A stretch of 64,000 nt of DNA from positions 8,999,001 to 9,063,000 of the forward strand of contig NC_045127.1 in the NCBI RefSeq assembly GCF_007655135.1, given 5' to 3'. Positions 47,488-57,977 of this stretch are shown here, piece after piece (the first letter of the stretch is position 1; every line of letters begins with the position of its first letter). The DNA comes from Punica granatum (lineage: Eukaryota; Streptophyta; Magnoliopsida; Myrtales; Lythraceae). The position numbers and the translations under genes are program-made. A model generated the notes under the pieces. It made no database searches. It was not told the DNA's origin and saw only the letters and a list, made by a program, of their open reading frames with translations.

Positions 47488-50433
47488 TGATGTTCTAAAG
47501 ACATCCAAACGAAATTAGAATTATGAGAAATCGAAAAATAACGTCACTAAATATATGTGGTAAAACCCTCAAACGGAGGGAACCATCCACGGATAGAGCA
47601 TGAGTATCCACTAGATAGAAAAATAGGAGATTACAACCGAGATATCACTCGTATTTCCCAAGCCCCATCACCATTCCTCGCAACGTTATACGCTTGAATA
47701 CAAGACTCACTCCCTGTATATAGATACAAGACCCTTCATATCTCGAAAATACCCTTTAGAATATTCTTCCCTTTGAAATATAAATATTTTCCCTTCTAAA
47801 TAATCTAAAGATACCCTAGAAATATCCCTAATATCCCATAAGAATATTTCACTATTTAGATATTCAAAAGATTACGGAAACATATCCCCCATTCCGCTTG
47901 TTGATAGATCTCGTCGCCACTTACTGAGTCTTAGATTTTTCGGATCTTTTGGGCTTAATACAAAACATCGCCTACAAATCTCCACCTTGACACTCAGCCA
48001 AGCATGATCAGCCTCTCACTTGACTGCTCCGTCATAGCCCCTACCGGGCTCCACTTCACCTTGCACGCGTGTCGCTCTAGTCCAAGCCACTCTTGGACTC
48101 CCGAGGTGCTAGACTTCCTCAGCTTTCCTTTTGTGCACACTCCAAAGCTGACTCGTCTACAAGTCCTATCCCCGACTTCAGCATTGCTTGAGACCACCAA
48201 CTCCGTAAGCTTGAAGCAATCTCGCGGTTTCAAATGCTCTCTCTGCCTGTCCCTTGTTCGCGAACTGTTCCATAGATTATGTTGTCTCCCCTTAAACCTT
48301 CTCATCTGAACATCCTTTACTATCACGGGCTGAGTCTCAAGAGTCTTCAAGTCTTCCACCATGAACTCTACCTTCTTCATAGGTTTCTCTACTTGTCCTT
48401 GGCTCCCGCTCTTACATTACTCTACCAGAGCAGTTTTATAAAAGCAATAACTTGATTGACAAGGAATTTCGAGGGCTTCCTGATCGAGTGCATTAACCTG
48501 CACCCATCCACCCTATCAAGGACAAGATCACCCAAGTACTTTTCTTCTGGAGTTGACCTTTCAAACGTTATCGTAGTATTGGCTTTACCTTGCAGAATAT
48601 ATAACATGTCCTGTAACACCCCATTCATCATCACGAGAGCTCTTCTAGAGACCTTCAAAACTCCACCTTAACCCTTGTAATTGTAGCCAACAGCATCAAG
48701 ACTTCCTAATGAGATCAAATTTTTCCTTATACTCGAGACATGCCTAACATCTGACAATGTTATCTCACTACCATTATACATCTCGATTCTAACTCTACTC
48801 ACCTTGACAATATTACATGTTTTACCATTATCCATAAGAATACTACCACCCTCTGTCGACCGATAAGTGGTAAACAACTCTCTATCAGAACAAATTGGTA
48901 AGAGCTACATGAATCGCGAATTAACAATGTACCTGACCAACCCAATGTAGTGAGAGACCTTGTCCCCATATCCATTACAGCCGAGAGAATGTCTCATTCT
49001 CCACCGCTTCTCCCCCTCACCCTTATATTTGTTGATGCCTTGAGTTTTCGCCTTTGACAGAGTGTCGCTTGAGATGGCCTTCTTCATTGCAAATCCAGCA
49101 AGTTCTTTTCCGACGCTTTGACTTGCACCTGCTACGAGATCTCTTCTTAGTCGATTTGCCTGTTGCGATAAGTCCATCACCATTGCTCCCCTGGTTATTG
49201 GTCACCATCTTCTGTAACTCCTTTGAGTTCAACGATGCCTTGAAATCTTCCAAGGTGATGCTTGTCCTCCCGTAGAGTATGGCGTCAACGAAACTCTCAT
49301 AGGACTCCGACAAAGAGCACAACAGCAATCAGGCTTGATCCTTTTCTTCTATCATGACATCCACGTCAGTGAGGCCCATCACGATCTGATTGAATAGATC
49401 CACACGATCACCTATGGAGGTCCCCAAACTCAATCTCAGCTTTATAATTGTTGCTTCTAGTACAACCTATTCGTCGAGTACTTCTGTTATGATTCCAGCT
49501 TCTTCCACATTTCTAGTATTGAGCCTAAATCACACACCTCCAACAGGACTTTGTTTGACAGGCTCAATTGGATTACGCTAAAAGCCTTAGTCATGACCGT
49601 CTTCTTCTAGTCTATCATTAAGGTCGGATCTAGCTTGTCCTTCCTCTCCTTTCCTCCTAGTACTCCCTCCAAGCAGTGTTGAACGAGCAAAGCCATCATC
49701 TTTGTCTGCCACAATCCAAAATCATTCGTCCCATTGAATTTCTCCACCTCGAATCTAGCACCCGACATCTTTACCAGCTCCGAGACCCATGCTTTGATAC
49801 CAATTGATGTTCTAAAGACGTCCAAACGAGATTAAAATCACGAGAAATCAAAAAATAACGACACCAAATATACGTAGTAAAACCCTCAAACGGAGAGAAA
49901 CATCCACGGACAGAGCAGGAATATCCACTAGATCAAAAAACCGGAGATTACAACTTATATATCACTCCCAAGCCCCCTTACTGACCCGAACCTCACCGAA
50001 AAGAGTTTTTTTCGACCTCTCAATTCTCTCACCTTTCTCACTCTAAAATTGTAGAATTGCAGAGAAAATATTCCCAAGAGAAATCCCGAAAGATCTCACC
50101 CAACACTCACCGTCTCTTGCAAAGTCGTACGCTTGAGTACAAGACTCACTCCCTATATATGGATACAAGACCCCTCATATCTGAAAGATATCCTCTAGAA
50201 TATTCTTCCATTTGAGATATAGATATTTCCCCTTCTAAATAATCTAAAGATATCATAGAAATATCTCTAATATCTCATAGGAATATTTCACTCTTCAAAT
50301 ATTCAAAAATATAACGAAATCTCAAGAAAATAGGAAACATATTGCCCCTTCCTCTTTTCGACCGATCTGATCGCCGCCTATTGGGTCTTCGATTCTTTGG
50401 GACTTTCGAGCTTAATGTGAAACATCTCTAACA
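47488..50433 (-). mobile_element. Ty1/copia LTR retrotransposon, internally deleted, only in copy B
   Basis: The left LTR is 47488-47976 and the right LTR 49805-50433, flanked by the exact 5-bp target duplication ATAAT (47483-47487 and 50434-50438). The element reads on the minus strand. The primer site next to the right LTR is TGGTATCAAAGC (initiator Met tRNA type). The polypurine tract next to the left LTR is AAGGTGGAGATTT. The internal 1.83 kb has gag pieces (EKFNGTNDFGLW; a zinc knuckle CWICNEEGH) and the gag-pre-integrase region (TLSDVRHV, NLISLGSLDAVGY), but no integrase core or reverse transcriptase. The last Cys of the knuckle is replaced. The left LTR is about 140 bp shorter than the right, mostly through one deletion. 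It is non-autonomous. Confidence 0.9.
48422..49790 (-). pseudogene. Remnant gag and gag-pre-integrase coding sequence of the copia element
   Basis: Fragments lie in several minus-strand frames: gag N-terminus near 49607-49770, gag C-terminal part with a broken zinc knuckle at 49023-49328, the post-protease segment at 48668-48877, and the gag-pre-integrase segment at 48422-48658 (LYILQGKA). Frameshifts separate them. The integrase-to-RNase H portion expected downstream is missing before the left LTR. It cannot encode an active polyprotein. Confidence 0.8.
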
Positions 50434-51122
50434 ATAATTATGTGGTGCGAACTTTGTCGGTAGTATCTCAGTAACTGCTGAACCATGTGCTTTGGACGCA
50501 CACACAGATGTATATATTTGAAAATTCTGCAGATAACATCCGAGCAAGTTAACGAATCACCATTAAGAATATAAATGTGACATGTCTTTATCTTTTCTTT
50601 TATTAATGATATGTTGTCAAATCATTTACTTTGTACAATGCAACCCAGTAACCAATTAATCTAACAACTCCCTTTGGGGACTATACTAGTTCCTGAGTAA
50701 TATAAGTCCTCACCAGACCATGGGCTAAAACATTAATCTATATTATGACCATCTTTAAAAAAGAAAAAGAAGCTTTGATCGGGAAATGAAACGTGTCTAA
50801 ATTATGGAGATGTTGCCACGTGTCAACCATTGGGAGGAAAGCTCGAACATAATCATTAAAAAAAACAACTATGTCGGGCAGCTAAAGAAGGCCATTGTCG
50901 ATCAATAGCTGTCAGATTAGTTTAGGTTTTGTGTATGTGTGTGTGCGTGTTTTTCTTTTTTTTTTAATTTCCTCATTCCGTGTTAGTTAAACGTGGAGGA
51001 AGCACCATGTGTACGAACAACTCCGAGCTGGGGATGGGAGCTGAAAGAAAAAACTAGAAATCATCATCCCAAATGACAGCTTTTCAAGAGAGTGATAAGG
51101 GGGGGAAAAAAGAAAACAGGGA

Positions 51123-51249
51123 AACCCTAACCCTAATCCTAAAGAACAAAATTTCGTACGTGCAGGCCGGCAAATTAAAGGAATTTCTCAGTGATGATGA
51201 TGAAAACAGAATAAAATCAGATTGCGACGGTTCTCAAATTCCTCGACAG
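51123..51249 (+). other. Copy B counterpart of the conserved exon-like block
   Basis: It is nearly identical to 27690-27817. In copy B a longer frame (51073-51393, 106 codons) covers it. The frame is not kept in A because of a one-base indel after the GAT repeat, so I do not call it a gene. The end CTCGACAG is followed here by GTTATT, which resembles a splice donor; in A it is followed by TTTAAT. Confidence 0.4.
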
Positions 51250-51909
51250 GTTATTCCCTACCCCGGATTTAATTACATACGCATTAATTCTTTCAGAAAC
51301 CATAGATTCTTCGAGAGGATAATGACAGTTAATAAGGTCGTGCATATGGCCGGTGCAAAGTTCCAAGGATCATCAAGATTGCAGATTACGTGAAACTAGC
51401 TAGCATTAACTTGTTTATCATAACAGATATGGTGAGATGTCCTAGAAAGAAAAAAAAAATAAGTAGACAAGAATTTTAATGAGAGGACCAATTTGAAGTG
51501 CAACTCCAAACTGCGCTTCATGAGACTTTACTCGCAGCATATGGACTCAAAATTCATGACAAGTATCTCATGGCCAGCACAAGTTAACAACCGAGCATTG
51601 ATTAGTCTTAGCTCATTGAAGGAAAAAAAAAAGGAAAAAGAAAAAGACCGGCTCCAAATCTTCTTTCCCGAGTGCATTGTCCAATTTCACGATTTGGCCT
51701 ACGTTAGTATTGTGGTAACATAAATTACCATTAATCGAACATAATTCCATGATACAATTTCACGCTAATTAAAAGACTGATGAGATTCCTGCTCAAAGAT
51801 GGTCTAATGGTAATGCTTGTTCTCAACTTGAAATCAGTTATGTTTACTTTCATTCATCATCAATACTTGGGTTTTTCGGAGCTATAATTCCATGGGCATT
51901 TCATGTAAC

Positions 51910-51967
<58 letters not shown>
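51910..51967. repeat. Compound (TA)n(GA)n microsatellite
   Basis: About 10 TA units are followed by about 18 GA units, at 51910-51930 and 51931-51967. Confidence 0.92.
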
Positions 51968-51972
<5 letters not shown>

Positions 51973-52377
51973 CGAGCTGAAATGAAAATAGCAACACAGT
52001 CCAGGGATCGAATTGAATCATTGAAGAACTTTAGGGGCAGTAACGTATTGTCCCTACATGGAAACTTATTTATGTTTATCTATTATAAAATATCGCCCAG
52101 AATCCATTATAAAATATCGTCCAGAGTGTGTCATTTCATGACGCGTGGAGCTGATTGAGCTTAAAAGGCGGCAGAATCTGAGGGGTGGAGGGGAGCGAGG
52201 AAGGATCCGACAGTTGTTTTTATTGCGGCATTAATTTATTTTTCTTTTCCGAATGCCTTTGCGACTTGAGAATGAGCGCAATTCATCCAATGGACTTAAC
52301 TTATTAAATGAATATAAAACACATTCTTATTCGAGTATGGACTTCACCGTGTTTACAAAGTATTTTCGGTATGTTAC

Positions 52378-53485
52378 TGTCAGGTATTAGAAAATTAGTC
52401 CGACTCGTGATGCCCGACTTATCATCTTAGTTCCATATTGATACTCTATATTAGGTATATTAAATCTTATTGAGCATATATACCTATCTACATCTCTTAA
52501 TATCTCTCACATTATCTTTAGAATATTTTCTTGATATATACATTATATCTTTATGAGATATTTCATATCTTTAATATATCTACTTGTTATATACAATCAA
52601 ATATTCTATAAAGATAATATATCGATATAGATATCTCAAGACTTCTATAAATATCCATCTAGGTACTCGTAAATCTTAATTTCAATTCTTTTACCTTTTT
52701 TCGATAGATTCTCATTTAAGTATCGAAGTGAAAAATTGGAATTCTCTCCCGTTCTTCCCTTTTTTACAGGTCATTTAAAACTCGTAATCTGTACGTGATC
52801 AAGATTCGAAAACCAAGATCCTAACATTGACGCTGTTTGTGAGGTACTACACGAAATGCCGTGTTCCTGACTTCTTTGAGAGAGCTCAAGGATTTCGTTC
52901 ACATAGAATCTCTACAACCATCACAAGCTTAGTCTTCGCTTCTCAACTTTCATCCTCATGATCTAGCCAAAAGAAAATCATTTATATTTGAAATACTAGT
53001 CAATATTAACTGCAGAAGTATTGCCGCAATTCCAATCAATTCCCTTTTCTCCACAAACTCAATCTCAGCTTAAAGGGGAAAAAAAAGAAGAAAAAAGAGC
53101 TTTTGTGTGATCAAATATAAAATATTCAACTTCTCCAATTTGATATTTAGATTATTATCTTAATCCTTGCATGTAATTTCCCATCAGCACGAACCTCAAC
53201 CCGAGAATGGGGGCAGCAAATATTATTTTTATGAGATATTTTCTATCTTTAACCACGTATATGAAAAGTACATACACTTATTATGTACAATCAAATATTC
53301 TATACATATTATAATATTTCAATATAGATATTTGGGACATCTATAAATATTCATTCATTTACTCATAAACTCTAAGTTCAGTTCTTCTACCTTCTTCAAG
53401 ATTCTCTCTTTTTTTTCCTTTTTTGCAGATCACTCGAAACTCGTAATCTACACGTGATCATGATCCAAAAACCAAGATCCTAACA
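52378..53485 (+). mobile_element. TRIM-like LTR element with 5-bp target duplication, only in copy B
   Basis: It is flanked by GTTAC (52373-52377 and 53486-53490). The left LTR, 52378-52826, starts TGTCAGG and ends CCTAACA. Right after it is TTGACGCTGTTTGTGAGG, a diverged form of the TGGCGCCGTCTGTGGGA primer-site region of plant Ty3/gypsy-type elements. The right LTR (about 53215-53485) repeats the last 270 bp of the left one, including ACTCGTAATCT and CCAAGATCCTAACA, but lacks the first 180 bp or so. A purine-rich GAGAATGGGGGCAG precedes it. The interior of under 400 bp has no coding capacity. Confidence 0.8.
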
Positions 53486-53631
53486 GTTACGGACTTTTAC
53501 ACTATAAAGTAGTTAGCCTATAACAAACAACTCAATTTATGAATAAACAAATTATATTTCGTCTTACCAAAAAAAAAAATATTTCGTCGGATTGAATTCA
53601 TTTTGTTTGTAAGATCTCGTCCCGTTAACTG

Positions 53632-54070
53632 TTTCACTAAATGAATTTCAATGGGTTCTTTATTTAAGTTTAGAGATCATATCACCATCAACACAATTAA
53701 TCTTAAACGGAGATCCCACAGCTGTGTTATAGATTTTCTTGCCACAAAGATGAAATGGTAGGAGGGACTTTATTTTTCAAATTCTGTCAGGTTCATGCAT
53801 CTGTGTACTATTAGTGTACCTGACCAAGGAGAGAAGAATAAGTATATTTGATTTTTCTTTTATAAATTAAATTATTATATTGGAAGTGTATATACTGATC
53901 TCGATGAAATGTATATGCATAAGGAAAACAAATTGACAATGATTATAAGCTCATGACAGAATACTTCGAAGATGCTAATTGATTGGAAGAGTAATAGCTA
54001 GTTGTTTCGTGCAACATATGTACAAGAAAATAAACAAGTTCTATCAATGGAGCGCAGAGGTTAAAATCTT
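53632..54070 (+). other. Conserved spacer block shared with copy A (30560-31010)
   Basis: It includes ATCATATCACCATCAACACA, CACAGCTGTGTTATAGATTT and GTTCATGCATCTGTGTAC, almost unchanged between copies although surrounding spacer is more diverged. No open frame is conserved. A shared regulatory or non-coding RNA role is possible but unproven; uneven divergence or gene conversion could also explain it. Confidence 0.35.
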
Positions 54071-56004
54071 TGTCGTGCTTAATATATAGTCCAAAGTAAA
54101 ATTCTATAATTATTAATTTAAAATTATCGGCAATTAAACTGATCTCGTTTTTTAATATATGCGAGCTTATGGTAATTGATTTAAACCTTAATAAGGATCT
54201 GCTCCTAAAATTGTTAATTTGACCTTTTAATTATACGTAATTGGAAGTCTTCGACAATTACCTGTCGATAATTACGGTCGAAAGTCTATGAAGTATACTG
54301 TTTGGCTTCACATATAATTAATTGAATAACGTAGAATTAATTGAATCACCCATAAGTTCTTATCGTATTTTACCTTATGGTCCGATACCATTTCTATTTT
54401 TAAGACAAGGTGCTAATATTATTTATTTTTAATGGGTGGGGCTATTTCCACCATATTTATGACTAATTCACCCCTTTTATGCATAGGACTGATATACCCT
54501 CCAGTTTATAATAATAATCTCCTAATTAATATTGTAAGACTATCTAATCACTCTAATCTAATTGCTTCCAAAAACTAAGGATCAAAATTTTCATTTTTAC
54601 CCTCCAGACCTAAAGAGCAATCTCTTTCTCCTTATTCGTAGTAATAAAATGTCACTCTCTATATATTCAACTAAAATAGAAAAAATAATTTTCACCTAAA
54701 ATAAAACATAATTACCGTAAATTTCCTTTCCGGAGACCCCGCCTAGCAGCATATCTTTTTTTATTGAAAGGCAAAAAATATTATTTACTCAAAAGAATTC
54801 ATGTCTCCAATCAAATGACTTATCCATTGTTCTGTGTGCGCTTATTATACTGATAAGTTGTTATATAACCCTAAAAATGATGTAGAATGAAACACATTAT
54901 ATTCAATTATTATTTTTCGATTAACAAAGAAGCTAGTAACTATATTGAAATATTCAATGTACTAAATGATGGTGGACATACAACTACGAAATGATAATTA
55001 TTTGATTCTAGCTTCGGTATTTTTCCTATGTCATATTTACAAAAAAAAAAAAAAAGAAGTCGTGCATATATTTTGTCAGTTTCTAAATTTCTTTAGTTTA
55101 TTTTTTCTTATGAAAAATATTGTAATTATTGTAATATGGATTTTATTATGTAAATCAACAAAATAATTGATAATTTATAAAGAGAAATATATTGATTGTC
55201 ATTTTTTTTGGGAAATTAACTAAAAGAACAATATAAAAGAGCGTTTTAAGGGATTTCTTGAGTTAAACAAGACAATGAGGGTATGAAGGTCCTACAAGTC
55301 ATAAAAGGAGTGTATTAGTCAAAATGTGAATGGAAATAGTCCCACCAATTTGTAATATAACCAAATATACTAATTATTGCAACAACCAATCCTTATTTTA
55401 TTATAAATGTAAATTTACAAACTTGACATATTATATGTAATTAATATTGACTCCACATTTTTCATGAGAAAGGAAAGGGGTGCCGACTTCACTCCAACTT
55501 GTAAAGATGATAAGTTTGATATTGTTGATGCGTTGGACACATCCAATTTTCGGCCAATTCAATTGGCATAAAAATCTTCATTGAAATTAACTAATAGGAA
55601 ATGAAAATTATTAGTAAATATATATTATCCAATTAAAAAAAAAGAATTATTATCTACTTTTGAAGAGAAGGGAAACAGAGAGAAGTGCTTGGAGAAGTTA
55701 GGTTAAAGGCCTTCTGGAAAGACAAGAGAGCGAGCAATTCGGTCTCTTTGTCGGGGAAGGGTTTCTAAGAATAATTCTATTCCTAGTCCATCCCACGATG
55801 CGGCCGTCCATGGCTTTCAATTTTTTTAGTTCATCCTATATATTTATTGTTTTCTTTATTTTAACTCCAGTTCTGTCTAATAATTTCATATTTCAATGAA
55901 AACTACGCGTAACAAAGTTAAAAGTTTAAATTCCCCGGGAAAAAAAGTTAAAAGTTTCTAGTTTGAATCTCGATCACTTTTGGTAGATGCTCTAACAATT
56001 TAAA

Positions 56005-57083
56005 GGGAAAAAGACAAAAATTCTCTTATGGTTTGGAGTCGGAATAAATTGCACAGTGTTATTTTGATTGAGACAATTAATCCCCTTGTGGTTTGTTCCA
56101 TTAGACATAAGGGGTTATGACGTTAATTTTTTTTTTCAGTCCTCAATCTTTAGCCTTTTAATCATTTTGATTCTAAATCTTTTTCTTTTGTCATTCCTAG
56201 CCTTAACTTTCCATTTTATTTCATTTTATTCCTATAAAGAAAATCGAAAGGGAATGAGGGGTGGGGGCCGTCAATCGGCAACCCCAACCCCTCCAATGAG
56301 GTCGTCGGTACCCACAAACGACGTCGACGACCTCGATGGAGGGGTCAGGGTCGCTGATCGGCGACCCCAACCCCGAATCGACCGGCGACTCCGAGTCGGA
56401 GGTTGCCGGTCGATTCGGGGTTGGGGCTGCCGATCGGCGACCCTGACCCCCTTTACCGAGGTCACGGCACCCACGCTGGCGACCTCGGTGGAGGGGTAGG
56501 GGTCGCCGATTGGCGGTCCCAATCCCGAATCGACCGGGGACTTCCGACTCGAAGTCCTCGGTCTATTCGGGATTGGACTGTCAATCAGCGACCCCAACCC
56601 CTCCACCGAGGTCACCAGCGTCCTCCATGAGTACCGACAACCTCGGTGGAGGGGTCGGGGTCACCAATTGGCGGCTCCAACCCCGAATCTACCGGGGACC
56701 TCCGACTTGGAGTCCTTGATTGATTTGGGGTAGGGGCCGCCAATCGGCGATTCCGACCTATCCATCGAGGTCGCCAGTGTCTTCTGTGGCTATCGACGAC
56801 CTCGGTGGAGGAGTCAAGGCCGCCAATCTTCCTTTTCGATTTTCTTTAAAGGACTAAAATGAAACAAAATGAAAAAGTTGAGGATATGAATGATAAAAGA
56901 AAAAAAATTGAACCAAAATGAATAAAAGACCAAAGATTGAGGACTAAAAATGGAAAAAAAAATTAACGTCGTAACCCCTATATCTAACGGAGCAAACCAC
57001 AGGGGACCTAATTGTCCCAAACAAAAGAACATGATGCGATTTGTCCCAACCCCAAACCATAAGGGAGTTTTTGTTTTTTTCCC
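56005..57083. mobile_element. Foldback/long-TIR element with GC-rich minisatellite core, only in copy B
   Basis: Arms of about 230 bp are inverted copies: GGGAAAAAGACAAAAATTC at the left versus GGGAAAAAAACAAAAACTC from the right end reverse-complemented, both followed by TTATGGTTTGG. The flanks CAATTTAAA (55996-56004) and AAATTTAAA (57084-57092) match at eight of nine bases, as for Mutator-like insertion. The core (about 56270-56820) is GC-rich and made of diverged tandem and inverted units of the type CCCCAACCCC...GAGGTC...TCGGGGTCGCC. Copy A has the unfilled site near 35640. Reading frames through the core are by-products of the repeat. Confidence 0.85.
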
Positions 57084-57179
57084 AAATTTAAAATGAACTT
57101 CCATCTTCTGACTACTGCTTGATTTCCATAATGGTTAAGGTTAATCAAATGCATTAGAAGGGTTAATAAGTATTTAAAT

Positions 57180-57672
57180 CAGTGTTATCAGAACCGGACC
57201 GGACGTCGAACCGGATATGGTACGGGTTCATGGGTTTATGGGTTCAACCGATGGTTCGATGGGTCGGATCGCAGATTTAATTAATCATAATATTTTATTA
57301 TTTAAAGTAGTATTAATGATAATTAAATGCACAATATCTATCTCAATTCATTAACAATGCATAATATCTAGGGAACAAAAGTAATTGAGGAAAAAATAAA
57401 GCAACAACCAGCAGTTGCCTAGTTTGTTAGTGGGTGTGCACATAGAGGGGGAGGTTGGAGGTTCAAAACCTTCCATCATCAATAATTTTTATTATATATT
57501 TGTTCAACCATTGAACCCATGGATCGGCCAGTGGATTTTTAGATTCAAACCGACTAGTTCTGTGGGTTCAACGATTCAATGGTGCTCAGTTCTGTGGGTT
57601 CAACGATTCAATGGTGCTGGGTCCTAGTCCGATCGGTCGAATCGGCCGTTCCGATTCGGTCTGATAACAATG
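57180..57672. mobile_element. Complete hAT MITE with 8-bp target duplication, only in copy B
   Basis: It is flanked by an exact ATTTAAAT (57172-57179 and 57673-57680). The termini are CAGTGTTATCAGAACCGG and, reverse-complemented, CATTGTTATCAGACCGAA. It contains (T/C)GGGTTCA(A/T) repeats and a short tandem duplication (GGTTCAACGATTCAATGGTG twice, near 57568-57617). Non-coding. It is related to the truncated copy at 22590-22708. The 8-bp target and CAGTG start fit the hAT superfamily. Confidence 0.88.
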
Positions 57673-57867
57673 ATTTAAATGATTAGTTCATCGAAAAAAA
57701 ATATTTCAATTATTACAAATTCTTTTTTGGGCCAAAAAAAAAAGTTTAGGTTTAAGTATTTATTGGACTAACTGAATGTATTAGAAGGGTAAGTTTTTAT
57801 GATTAGAAAATTATTATTAATAGATGTAAAACATATTCATTTCTAATTTTTTCGGTCAACTATGGTA

Positions 57868-57945
57868 TTTGGGAACACATTGAATCATGACTAATTTAGT
57901 TTGAGCCGGGTCAACTTATTAACAGGGTATCATTTCTGTTTTTTT
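57868..57945 (-). mobile_element. SINE fragment next to the CACTA end
   Basis: The minus strand shows CCCTGTTAATAAGTTGACCC and GGCTCAAACTAAATTAGTCA, diverged forms of the SINE 3' half seen elsewhere in the window. Only about 80 bp is recognisable, ending shortly before the CACTA terminus. Confidence 0.5.
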
Positions 57946-57977
57946 TTTGTAGAACATTTCTAATTTTTTATAGAAAT

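Noticed and set aside
51073..51393. 106-codon frame in copy B as a protein gene
   Set aside because: The frame is not preserved in the near-identical copy A segment because of a one-base indel, and the peptide is not recognised.
56068..56719. Overlapping frames of 69-143 codons in the GC-rich repeat core
   Set aside because: They are translations of minisatellite units within a foldback element, open in several frames on both strands, which is typical of repeats and not of genes.
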